A stretch of DNA of 26,610 nt from Fragilaria crotonensis (taxonomy: Eukaryota; Bacillariophyta; Fragilariophyceae; Fragilariales; Fragilariaceae). Positions 17,158 to 25,519 of the stretch are shown one piece after another. Where the stretch lies: assembly GCA_022925895.1 (NCBI GenBank), contig JAKSYS010000769.1, positions 1 through 26,610 on the forward strand, in the 5' to 3' direction. The notes beneath the pieces were generated by a model. It ran no database searches and was not told the origin of the DNA. It was given only the letters and a program-made list of their open reading frames with translations. The translations under genes were made by a program, and so were the position numbers. Within the stretch, counting starts at the first letter, position 1; each line of letters opens with the position of its first letter.

Positions 17158-18497
17158 ATGATGCAATCCATTGCACGACGACGAATAGCTTCATCCGTGG
17201 CACGGAGAAGGCTGATGAGTACAGTCAGTAACGATATCGTACCAATAAAAAGCAGCACCCCCGCGCTTGTCGACCTGACCACTGCTGCCAAAATAGAGGG
17301 TGAAGAGACGCAAGTAGCGACGATAACTCTTCAGCCTGGGCAGTCGATCCGTGCTGAAGCTGGATCGATGGTCTTCATGACGTCCAGCATCACCATGGAA
17401 ACGTCTGCGAGCGTGTCGGACGGCATGAAACGGTTCATGACAGGCCAGTCCCTCTTTGTCACAGACTTTACTGCCGTCGACACTCCGGGACAAGTGGCCC
17501 TGGCACCTGCGTTTCCTTCCAAAGTTCTGCGACTTAATTTGCAGGAATATGGAGGTGAACTCATCTGTCAAAAAGGAGCGTATGTAGCGTCTAATGTTGG
17601 CGTCAATATTGAGCTCGCGTTTACCAAGAATTTCTCGACAGGATTCTTCGGTGGTGAAGGATTTGTCTTGCAAAAGCTGACCGGCGAAGGGGATGTTTGC
17701 TGCAAGCATCTGGGGCTCTCATTCGAAAGGACTTGGAAGAGGGTGAAACGCTGCGAGTTTCGTCAGGAACGTTGGTGTGCTTTACGAATACGATTGATTA
17801 CGATGTACAGATGATGCCCGGCTTCAAAAATGTCATGTTTGGTGGTGAAGGGTTGTTTGTGACTACGCTCAAGGGACCTGGGACAGTGTGGCTGCAGGGA
17901 ATGCCTCCGGATCGCATGATATCCGAAATCTCGCGACGTGTACCAGGTGGCGGAATCGGATTTGGTATTCCCATCGGTGTTGGCGGTTCGAGTGGTGCTG
18001 GCGATGCAGCTGGCGGGACAGGTGTCGAGGAAGGCGCAGCTGCTCCTGGAGAGGAAGGAATCGCTGCATCAGATGCCGCTATTGAGGCAGATCGTCAAGC
18101 GACGGTGGCTACCTCAGGTGCTATGCAAGATAGTGACTCGCCGGATGCACTCTTTGGGGATGCTGCACCCAAGGAAATGCCCCCATTGACGCCTGAGCCA
18201 GATGAAAGTTTCGGCGAACAAGCGACTCAAGATCAAGCGATGAGTGAAGGCGATACCTTTTCCGCCGATCAAGGTTTCTCAGATGAAACCACATTTGGAG
18301 ACGATGAGTTCAACGACGAGTTCAACGACCAGTCCAGTGACTTTGGTCAGGACGACACTTCGTTTTCGTCATCGGAACAAAGCGATGTTGGCGACTCACT
18401 TAGCGATGCTGCTGGTGATGTTGATACAGGCAGTGTCCTTGATACAGCAAAGTCTGTTATATCAAGTTTGTGGGATTTCTTCAACGGCGACGACTAG
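17158..18497 (+). CDS. AIM24/TIM-like mitochondrial biogenesis family protein, with a one-base frameshift
   Basis: Two overlapping frames together give one AIM24-type protein of ~446 residues. Frame 1 (ATG 17158) has a basic, acid-free presequence (MMQSIARRRIASSVARRRLM), then the beta-rich AIM24 domain (LQPGQSIRAEAGSMVFM ... GFFGGEGFVLQKLTGEGDV). At ~17696-17698 (TTT) the frame is lost. The domain resumes one base out of phase (LQASGALIRKDLEEGETLRVSSG ... MFGGEGLFVTTLKGPGTVWLQ) to TAG 18495-18497. One extra T would rejoin them as GDVLLQASGAL. No intron signals lie there. Yeast Aim24 is a mitochondrial inner-membrane protein that supports MICOS and respiratory complexes. A Gly-rich stretch and a ~150-residue Ser/Asp/Glu-rich tail follow the domain. 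A sequencing error or a real null allele are both possible. The gene converges on DGAT2, 57 bp between stops. Confidence 0.85.
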
Positions 18498-18554
18498 CGA
18501 GCAACTGAAAATACACGATTTCACCCACTCAGTAATGGAAAGAAGTCTAGTAGT

Positions 18555-19646
18555 CTATTTGATGACCAACTTCTTGTCTTCCCACCCATAAAGGTGTTTA
18601 TACGTATCGAAGATACGTTCCATTTCGGTTAGCAATTGACCCTGAAGCTGTTCGATCTGTTCCATGGTTGGCTCATCGCACTGAATATGTTTGGTAGGAA
18701 TTCCTCTACCTGCTACAGCCAATATTGGAAGGCGATACGGAATCGCTAGTCCCCAGCGACCATACATGAATATAATGGCGAAGCCCGCCTTACGCGAGAG
18801 CCATTCGATGGAGGACTTAACCTGGTATGGTAGGTGTTCGCCTGACCAGCAATCCAGCAGCTTGGTGTTTCCAAACAGGTAACATGGAACAAGTTCGGCG
18901 CCTGTCCTGATGGCTAATTTGATCATACCGATGCGTTCTTTGAGTAGGATACATTCATCCCCATGGTTCGTTTCAAAGACTTCAGCCACACCTCCCGTCG
19001 AGATTCCAATGGCACCATCCTCAACGAGAGCTTTGTGTGCCACATGCCGGGATGCGTCAACCACACCCACACAGCGCAATACTTGCTTAAAGATTGGAAC
19101 CCGCAACGCTGCTGAGGATGCCAAACCTCGAAAGGGAAAGCCGAAGCGTGCTCTCCAGGCTTGCACAGCCAAAAGATTGCCGTAGGGAAAGACGCCATGA
19201 GGTGGTGCGACATAAATGTGCCGACTTTTGGGATCGTATTCACATTCAGTAATAAATTTGAATGAAAAATACTTCACGACCAGCCATGACATCCACCATT
19301 CCGTGCTATCCTTGATGTAGGGTTGTGGAACTATGGCGAGCGGGATAAGAATGTAGATCACGGCATTGATAAATGTCTGTGTGATGTTACCGACAATGAA
19401 GTACCCTACAACACATAAGACCAAGGGAATGTTAAAGACACCGTTGGGAGGCCCAAATGCGAGGAAAGGAACGCAGCATAGCTGTTCCCAGAAAGTGAGG
19501 GACGCTTGAGCAAGGGCTTCCTCCTGGGTCACTCCTTTCAATGGTCGAAGTTTCGAGGTGCGGTCTTTGTCAGTGCCGTTGGCCATCTCCTTCATCTCCT
19601 GAAGGCTGACCGCCGATAGGTCGAGGAAGAGAGGTTCGTTCGACAT
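18555..19646 (-). CDS. DGAT2: Type-2 diacylglycerol O-acyltransferase (DGAT2 family)
   Basis: The protein has 363 residues from ATG 19644-19646. DGAT2 transfers a fatty acyl group from acyl-CoA to diacylglycerol in the ER, the last step of triacylglycerol synthesis. Hydrophobic segments at ~58-85 and ~88-108 form the usual N-terminal membrane hairpin. The catalytic motif reads PPHGVFPYG (148-156; His150) in place of the animal/plant HPHG. Next come the glycerolipid-binding block GAIGISTGGVAEVFE (211-225) and the conserved ERIGMIKLAIRTGAELVP plus YLFGN (~238-260). The C-terminal part keeps the GRWG and PYRLP blocks. The length matches the family. Diatoms carry several DGAT2 paralogues, and which one this is cannot be told. 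It sits tail to tail with the AIM24 gene, so its 3' UTR probably overlaps that transcript's end. Confidence 0.95.
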   Translation of the reverse strand: MSNEPLFLDLSAVSLQEMKEMANGTDKDRTSKLRPLKGVTQEEALAQASLTFWEQLCCVPFLAFGPPNGVFNIPLVLCVVGYFIVGNITQTFINAVIYILIPLAIVPQPYIKDSTEWWMSWLVVKYFSFKFITECEYDPKSRHIYVAPPHGVFPYGNLLAVQAWRARFGFPFRGLASSAALRVPIFKQVLRCVGVVDASRHVAHKALVEDGAIGISTGGVAEVFETNHGDECILLKERIGMIKLAIRTGAELVPCYLFGNTKLLDCWSGEHLPYQVKSSIEWLSRKAGFAIIFMYGRWGLAIPYRLPILAVAGRGIPTKHIQCDEPTMEQIEQLQGQLLTEMERIFDTYKHLYGWEDKKLVIK

Positions 19647-19940
19647 GGTGGATGGATTTTAAATAAATCTCACGAATGAAAAAAAAAGAGAAGACTACAG
19701 TAGGGAGTGCTATGCTTGTAGTACTCCAGTGCCAGTACTTGTACTAGGTGACCATACTCCGAGTGATACTTTACACTCTACAGTCTACGCACTACTCCAG
19801 GAAGGTCCGGCAATACGGGCGAAGTCCTGAATAAAGGAAGTATGCGCGCCCGCCGGGAGGGAAACAAGTTCCGATCTATGTCTGGCTGGCGCAAAATTGG
19901 ATGTGCCGGCGTGGTGGTGACACGGCTGGCGTCTGTAAGA
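19647..19940. other. Upstream region of DGAT2
   Basis: Just upstream of the ATG is an A-rich run (T-rich on the coding strand), then a short GTAC-rich patch (GTACTCCAGTGCCAGTACTTGTACTAGG, written here as the core at ~19720-19747). No other element can be assigned. Confidence 0.4.
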
Positions 19941-20193
19941 AAATTTGCTTACAGCGAAAAAAATTGCTTACGGAATGAAATTGACGGAAGCTTACCATAA
20001 GCAAATCGTAAGCAGAAATTTGCTTACAAAATTTGCTTACTGTCGGGGACTGTCTTTTCTACGTACATACCAATTTTCAAACAGCTAAATAAAATTTACC
20101 AGCAAGAAGAATTTGACGAAAATCAAATTTGCTTACAGAAAAATTTGCTTAAAATTTGCTTACCGGCATAATTTGCTTACTGATTTTGCTTAC
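19941..20193 (+). repeat. Cluster of AAATTTGCTTAC motifs
   Basis: About nine forward copies or near-copies of (A)AATTTGCTTAC occur: 19941, 19960, 20016, 20028, 20125, 20140, 20151, 20168 and 20182. Two reverse copies (TAAGCAAAT, GTAAGCAGA) lie near 19997-20015. The spacing is irregular, with one ~85-bp gap (20041-20124). There is no ORF inside. The cluster could be the repetitive end of a transposon or a multi-site binding array. I see no clean terminal inverted repeats or target duplication. Confidence 0.75.
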
Positions 20194-20756
20194 TGTCGTT
20201 TGCTGATGCACAACCTTGCCGGCTCGGATGGATCATTACGATTGAAAATTCTCGCATCATGCAAATGACTGGCGCGCAAACTCAACTGCCCTAAACGGTC
20301 TGGAACGTGCACCGGACCTTCCAGTGCAATCTGCAGATGACGTATGTCATAGGTCGTATGACGTATGCATACAGTATGACTTCTTGATGTATTCGGAGCT
20401 CGGCTTATCCCGAAGCTCACAGTACTTCAGTATCCCAAAGGTCTTGTGGTGAGAGACTGCAGCATATTGGATCTCTCTGCACTCTCCATGGATCTCACCA
20501 CGGTGTGGAAGGTAGCACCATCACCCTGCTCAACGTTTAGATGTCTAGAATTCATATGTGCAAAGTGTAAAGTACTACGTTAGACGTAATTACATAGAAT
20601 TCGATGGTGAAACATGACCCATATTTCTGCCATCGAACTGCCTCAAAACTCAATAATTATTCTCCATCTTCATTGTTGGTCTTTGCTTGTTCAGCTCAGA
20701 ATAGAGGAATCCTCTGTCAAAGCTAAGTGTGCACCTGTGACCTGTGAAGGCTTTCA
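20194..20756. other. Non-coding stretch with two TGACGT motifs
   Basis: No gene is supported. TGACGT(A) occurs at 20338 and 20359, 21 bp apart. TGACGT is the core of the CO2/cAMP-responsive elements described for Phaeodactylum carbonic anhydrase promoters. No nearby gene starts here (DGAT2 begins ~690 bp away), so a regulatory role is only a possibility. Confidence 0.3.
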
Positions 20757-21125
20757 TTACCCTTGAATCTCTGAGTAGTGGATTCTTGCCTTGGTGGTAC
20801 ACTCCTGGCATCGCAATTTTGTGTTCATCCTGCACATCCTGATCACTGCCTGTTGCTCCTCCTGCTCAAAATGATGGTACACACAAATGAATGCATGTTC
20901 CCTTGCAGCAAACTTTTCAATCCTCTATTTTGTTGTAACTCTTTCAGGGAATGCACAATCTTTCATGAGTTGTTTAAAGAGTTCTCTGCCTCTCATCCAT
21001 GAAACCTGCAATCTTTGGTAGAAGAATTTAGAATGCACCCAGCTATCTTCCACACCTTTGCATGCAAAATCTGAATGAAGTTTTGGCTTGAAATGAAGAG
21101 TCACTTCAAGCTGGGATGCGATTCA
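20757..21125 (-). pseudogene. Decayed minus-strand reading frame, possibly a transposase remnant
   Basis: The minus strand reads through ~120 codons with one internal TAG: HFKPKLHSDFACKGVEDSWV ... MRGRELFKQLMKDCAFPERV, then the stop, then FAAREHAFICVYHHFEQEEQ ... MCRMNTKLRCQECTTKARI. It ends at TAA 20757-20759. The composition is protein-like, and the Cys cluster CX7CX2C recalls the Cys-rich C-terminus of piggyBac-type transposases, but I cannot confirm the family. Weak coding-like pieces continue in other frames up to ~21450 (for example NNFCTKAQI). The region is A+T-richer than neighbouring genes. Treat it as a decayed mobile-element gene candidate. Confidence 0.28.
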
Positions 21126-21741
21126 TCATGCATCATGCCAAGCCCATTCATCTGATCACAACCCCCCGGGCAGCGCTTCAATCATGTTTCTTGCTGGATC
21201 ATGAGTGTCAGCGCATAGTCACTGTGTGCAACACAAAAAGGTTGCCGACAAATATCAAATCTGTGCCTTTGTGCAGAAGTTATTGGCAACACTTCCAAGG
21301 ATCACATTCTGTCAGCAATGTTTGCACTTTTGTACTGACTGCATTACTTTGATTTTTGATTTGATGCTCCACTGGCTTTTATGAGTTTTGGCATTTGCCA
21401 TGGTTCTGCTCTGCTGCAAAACAACATTGATGACAACAACCATGCTCGTAGCTCATTCTTTCCTTCTTGTTACAGAGAGGGTACCTGCTACTGGACTATA
21501 TGGACACTCTGAATAAGGTTTATTCACTCCTGGTGTTTATTGGTGACTCCTCATTCTCGTTGGTAGTTTCATTGAATATCTGTCATTGAGTTGTTCGTTG
21601 GTTTGGTGGCTTACTCTAAACTAGAGTATTTCTACTGATGCTTGGTCACACTCTTGTTGAGGGTAATGTAAGAACGCTAAGTCTTAAAGACTCTTTCCTT
21701 TCAAGCGCCATTGAATGGACTCACCTATGGAGCTTACCTCT
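21126..21741. other. Region without a supported gene
   Basis: Short, stop-riddled frames on the minus strand may extend the decayed frame to the left. Beyond ~21480 nothing is recognisable. Confidence 0.35.
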
Positions 21742-21910
21742 TCAAATCTGTTGAATTGTATGACTATTGGTTTCAAAGCGAATACGGACGACACCAGCGT
21801 GATTCGAACCGTCAAACTGCGTCATCACATCTCCAAACGGCGTGCGAACATCACTATTCACGATATCATCAACATTACCGAAGTTAACGGTTGCTTCAGC
21901 AGCAAAACCG
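21742..21910 (-). other. Possible alternative last exon of the aldo/keto reductase gene
   Basis: On the minus strand a frame of 55 residues (FGNVDDIVNSDVRTPFGDVM ... VVRIRFETNSHTIQQI) ends in TGA 21742-21744. It would be joined in phase to the reductase if an 84-bp intron (21911-21994, GTAACAAATT ... TGCATCCCAG) were removed. The intron donor overlaps the annotated TAG stop. The opposite strand is also open here, so coding status is uncertain. Confidence 0.25.
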
Positions 21911-21993
21911 CTGGGATGCAAGATTCAACTACCTACAGTTGACAGGCTTGTAGTATACACTCGGATAAGGCAAAGCATAGTCAAAATTTGTTA

Positions 21994-23430
21994 CTAAGCT
22001 TTGCTAGGGCGATCGGGGAAGTCCACCCACGGCTTCATTATATAGGCATCCAGCCATTCCACAGGAGGCTTCTCCTCGTCTAACGACTTCTCGCCCACCT
22101 TCGGTGTTGATGGCAATTTACACCATTTGTGAACAAACGCTTCCGCCTCCTTTACCTTCGCGACATTAGAGGAAGGGACGTTCAGAAAGTCTTCAGAGTA
22201 ATCCTCGTCGGGATCGAGCGAAAGGCCGGGAACGTACCCCCAGCCAATGCGCCCGACCTGGTCGATAGCATCATTCAATGGAAGCGACTTATCCCACTTT
22301 TTCCTGTTGTTCTCCAAGCTACCGTAGCGATCCTTAGCAAAGGCATACATACCAAACGCCTTGATTAGGTTGAAACACCAGATGACTTGATTGTGCTCCA
22401 CTGAATACTTTGACTCGTGGCTCTTGGGGATGCCTTCATAACACGTATCCAGCCATTCCTGACCCAAAGCATCTAGCTTAGCCTGTTCCAAGCGAGCAGT
22501 GACTGTTTGCACCTTGGCTAGGAATTTGTCAGGTTCTTGACCATACTGATAAGCGGCCGCAGCTCCTTGATCAAGATCGGCGGGTCTCGCGGCCCCGCAA
22601 ACTGCAGTATGAATCGGAGTACCTTCGTGCTGATCGTGGGTCCACAGCCAAGCCGTTCCAAACGCAATCGGTTCCAATTCGGGCAACGTAAGGGATCGGA
22701 GTTTGTTGGATGGTTGATAAAGCTTCCCTCCCTTGTCGTACACACTTATGGAAAAAACACCCATATCCTTCTCCTTCATCAATCGTATATTTTCAAGGTT
22801 TCCCTTGGAAGGACCATATCCAGTTGTGGTGTATGATCCAAAGTAGTGATAGTGCAAGTTGACATAAGAAAAGGCGTCGGTTTCGATGCATTTACGAATC
22901 AAATCCGCAGGAGCATGGGTGGAGAATCCAACGTGACGAATCTTTCCTGCCGCCACGAATTCCTGGATGACGTCCATGCAGTTTCCGTTCTCGCCGTTGT
23001 TAAAGACCCAATCGTACTGATGTGGCATGTTGAGACCGTGAATGGCGAACAGATCGATGTAGTCCAATTTCAATAGAGAAAATGATTTCTCTAGTGTTTC
23101 GCGAAACTCCTTGGCTGTAGAACAAGCTCCAACTTTGGTTTGGATAATCAGTTCTTCGCGCTTCACAACGCCAGTATCAAAAAGTTGTTTGAGTGCCACA
23201 CCGAGTTGCAACTCGGACGATCCGTATCCGCGAGCGGTCTCAATATGATTGATTCCAAACTCGCAAATGGCTCTCTTGAGAATGCGGACAAGGTTGTCTT
23301 GACAATCGGAATCTACCATGTTCATGTTGGCGACCCGAGGCCCCCATTCTTGTTGGAATCGCATGCAACCCAAGGTTAAGATAGGAATTTGGAGTTCTGT
23401 CTTGCCGAAACGAACTTTTGGAACCTTCAT
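21994..23430 (-). CDS. Aldo/keto reductase family oxidoreductase
   Basis: The protein has 478 residues from ATG 23428-23430 (MKVPKVRFGKTELQIPILTLG, a typical AKR start). The NADPH-dependent (alpha/beta)8 fold is shown by GINHIETARGYGSSELQLG (59-77) with catalytic Tyr69, by QTKVG (Lys99) and by LFAIHGLN (His131). The tetrad Asp is replaced by Glu64, as I recall for the COG1453-like subfamily. KLDYIDLF and GKIRHVGFSTH are further AKR marks. The C-terminal ~150 residues form an added helical domain (IGWGYVPGLSLDPDEDYSEDF) without the ferredoxin-like cysteines of some COG1453 proteins. The substrate is unknown. The frame is open upstream of the ATG for another 101 codons, which may be an N-terminal extension, and an alternative 3' exon is possible. 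Confidence 0.88.
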   Translation of the reverse strand: MKVPKVRFGKTELQIPILTLGCMRFQQEWGPRVANMNMVDSDCQDNLVRILKRAICEFGINHIETARGYGSSELQLGVALKQLFDTGVVKREELIIQTKVGACSTAKEFRETLEKSFSLLKLDYIDLFAIHGLNMPHQYDWVFNNGENGNCMDVIQEFVAAGKIRHVGFSTHAPADLIRKCIETDAFSYVNLHYHYFGSYTTTGYGPSKGNLENIRLMKEKDMGVFSISVYDKGGKLYQPSNKLRSLTLPELEPIAFGTAWLWTHDQHEGTPIHTAVCGAARPADLDQGAAAAYQYGQEPDKFLAKVQTVTARLEQAKLDALGQEWLDTCYEGIPKSHESKYSVEHNQVIWCFNLIKAFGMYAFAKDRYGSLENNRKKWDKSLPLNDAIDQVGRIGWGYVPGLSLDPDEDYSEDFLNVPSSNVAKVKEAEAFVHKWCKLPSTPKVGEKSLDEEKPPVEWLDAYIMKPWVDFPDRPSKA

Positions 23431-23496
23431 GGTGTGGAGAAAACAAATCAAGCGTGAGTGCAGGGAAGCGATCCATCCATACAAACGACACATTTG

Positions 23497-23811
23497 ATGA
23501 CGCACCTTGATGTTTCCGCTGCAGAGCAAGTTACATTCATCGACCAGCTGTTCGAGGCTTGCTTCCAACGAGATCTTCTCCTTGAGACCTACAAGATTCT
23601 GCAAACTGCGTCCGACCTTGAGCAAGCGATCATTATCTTGCCCTACAAACTCCTGGCAAGCATTGGAGGCAAAGTCTATGGCAGCTTCAATATGACTTTC
23701 AGGATACTTCGAGACAGCATCGATGGCAAACTTTCAAGAGACGACATGGTCGAGTCGGTTGATGTGATTTCAAAAAGGCGAAGGGATCAGCCAAGGTTCG
23801 ATAACGACTGA
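23497..23811 (+). CDS. Hypothetical small ORF antisense to the reductase 5' region
   Basis: The ORF is 104 residues from ATG 23497 to TGA 23809-23811 (MTHLDVSAAEQVTFIDQLFE ... LEQAIIILPYKLLASIGGKV ... DDMVESVDVISKRRRDQPRF). It uses well-mixed, coding-like codons, but no family is recognised. It is in exact antisense phase with a 101-codon open frame on the minus strand (23733-23431) that runs straight into the reductase. Either strand, or neither, may be coding, because in this phase a coding pattern on one strand imitates one on the other. Confidence 0.3.
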   Translation: MTHLDVSAAEQVTFIDQLFEACFQRDLLLETYKILQTASDLEQAIIILPYKLLASIGGKVYGSFNMTFRILRDSIDGKLSRDDMVESVDVISKRRRDQPRFDND

Positions 23812-24595
23812 ATTATCGATTAGTATGACACTCAAGTGCCTTTCTCCTTTTGGTGTTTCTCAAAGGTTGTCATAAAGTGACGATCTTTTGTACTATGAAC
23901 GACATATGAATACAGTACCTGGTCCCAGCTACAAGTACGATGTCATGGACGAGTCAGAGGATATAGAGTGGACCTACGATATATGCATACAACAAATACA
24001 TGCGTAGAAAAAAATGTCTACTCGACAATTGTACCATTGGGTACAAACATATGCATACGTCATATTGTCTTTCATGCACAAAGCAGCTACTCGAGTACCG
24101 GTACCTGTAGTCTGGTACATACATGTACTTGGTATGGTACTCGTTTTCGGAATTGCTCGGTATTCGGTGTGTACAATCGTATTGGTACATAATCTACGGT
24201 CCAGAGTCCAGAGTGTCCGTATGTTCCTTGGAATTCGACAGCGTTGTGTATCCCCGTATGTATGAAGTACCAGGTACCAGGTACTGTACGAAGTACGAAC
24301 TATCAACGCATGATGATATGATTGATGTTACTGTACTCCTCTAACACTACGGTACTTGTAGAGAGTACAAGTTCGTGTATCATATAGGGCACAAGTACAA
24401 TACTCTATTGTCGTACTACTACAGTACAAAGTACCAACCGCCGAAACAACAAAGTACCAGGTACAGTTGTACATAGTACAACCAAGGATTGATTTGGCCT
24501 CGCTCATTCCTCACAATTTCATGACTCATTCCTCATTCATCATTCATCATTCATCATTTTTCGATATTAATTGGTGCTGCTTCTAGGATTCCACC
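23812..24595. other. GTAC-rich intergenic region upstream of the DNA glycosylase gene
   Basis: By eye about 27 GTAC tetramers occur between ~23915 and 24481, often as GTACCAGGTACC or GTACAGTAC, where about two would be expected by chance. This makes many small palindromes. Near 24524-24560 there is a 7-bp repeat (ATTCATC)n. No gene is supported. The glycosylase promoter must lie in this stretch. Confidence 0.6.
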
Positions 24596-25519
24596 ATGGC
24601 AACCATCAGCACGAAGCGGTTCCGTTCACCGACGAGCAAGGATGTCAAGATTACGACAGAAGAAGTGATGTCATCTGTCGTTACGCCTGACATTGTTAGC
24701 AGCAATGCCAAGCGATCTCGCAGCAGCGAACCAGATACACAACTTTCGTCTTCAACTGTCATTGGGAAGGTGAGTCGACCGACTCCAGCAGAATGCTGGT
24801 ACGTTACAACAGAGCTAGCAAAGCTACATCCCGAAGTCGTACAATGCAACAAGGAACGCAGATCGTCTGACATGGGCACTTGCGCAATCGACAAAACGAT
24901 ACTGGATGGTGTCGTCGGCACAATGTTGTCTCAGAATACGACCAGTGCCAACAGTTCGCGCGCATTCGCTCAGCTCAAACAGAAATTCCCTACTTGGGAG
25001 CAAGTTGAGGAACTCCCAGATCCCTCTGCTCTGGAGAAAGTCATTCGATCCGCAGGGTTGGCAAAAACAAAGTCCGAGCGAATCTACGCAATGTTGAAGA
25101 TTTTGAGACAAGAACGGGGGTCGGTGTCGCTGGAATACCTTAGGGAGTACTCCGATGCCGATGTTAAAACTGACTTGTCGCGCTTCAAGGGTATGGGACC
25201 AAAAACAATCTCTTGCGTCATGTTGTTTGCTATGCGTCGCCCGGAGTTTCCTGTTGACACCCATGTCCATCGAATTTGTCGTCAACTGGGTTGGACAGAT
25301 GCAAGCAGTACTCGCGAAACGGCATATGATCATTTGAATGCCACAGTCCCGTCAGAATTGAAGCTTGATTTACATTGCCTCCTCATTGCACATGGAAAGC
25401 AATGTCATCGTTGCGCAGCGCGTGGTAAGCCTCAGTTCCCTCCGAAGGACGGTTCCAAGTTGGTTTGTCCCTTAGTAATCAAGAACCTGCCCTTGAAGGA
25501 AGAGCCACTCAACAATTAG
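24596..25519 (+). CDS. HhH-GPD DNA glycosylase (DEMETER-like / endonuclease III family)
   Basis: The protein has 307 residues from an ATG in good context (CCACCATGG). Residues 1-~60 are Ser/Thr/Arg-rich and may carry a nuclear signal (AKRSRSSE). The HhH-GPD core runs from ~95 to ~265: LSQNTTSANSSRAF (111-124), helix-hairpin-helix FKGMGPKTISCV (197-208) with catalytic Lys203, and FPVDTHVHR (218-226) with Asp221. Having both Lys and Asp predicts a bifunctional base-excision enzyme (glycosylase plus AP lyase). The C-terminal LHCLLIAHGKQCHRC ... VCPL has Cys261, 270, 273 and 291. That differs from the CX6CX2CX5C iron-sulphur pattern of bacterial Nth but resembles the plant DEMETER-like protein At3g47830. 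The likely role is oxidised-base repair or possibly 5-methylcytosine removal; the substrate is not shown by sequence. Confidence 0.92.
   Translation: MATISTKRFRSPTSKDVKITTEEVMSSVVTPDIVSSNAKRSRSSEPDTQLSSSTVIGKVSRPTPAECWYVTTELAKLHPEVVQCNKERRSSDMGTCAIDKTILDGVVGTMLSQNTTSANSSRAFAQLKQKFPTWEQVEELPDPSALEKVIRSAGLAKTKSERIYAMLKILRQERGSVSLEYLREYSDADVKTDLSRFKGMGPKTISCVMLFAMRRPEFPVDTHVHRICRQLGWTDASSTRETAYDHLNATVPSELKLDLHCLLIAHGKQCHRCAARGKPQFPPKDGSKLVCPLVIKNLPLKEEPLNN

Noticed and set aside
17191..17709. 172-codon minus-strand ORF opposite AIM24
   Set aside because: It lies entirely antisense to conserved AIM24 coding sequence and has low-complexity, unrecognisable content.
21795..21825. tRNA-like T-loop (GGTTCGAATC on the minus strand)
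   Set aside because: The bases on each side do not form a T-stem, and no acceptor or anticodon arm can be built.
24824..25333. 169-codon minus-strand ORF opposite the DNA glycosylase
   Set aside because: It is an antisense shadow of the conserved HhH-GPD domain.
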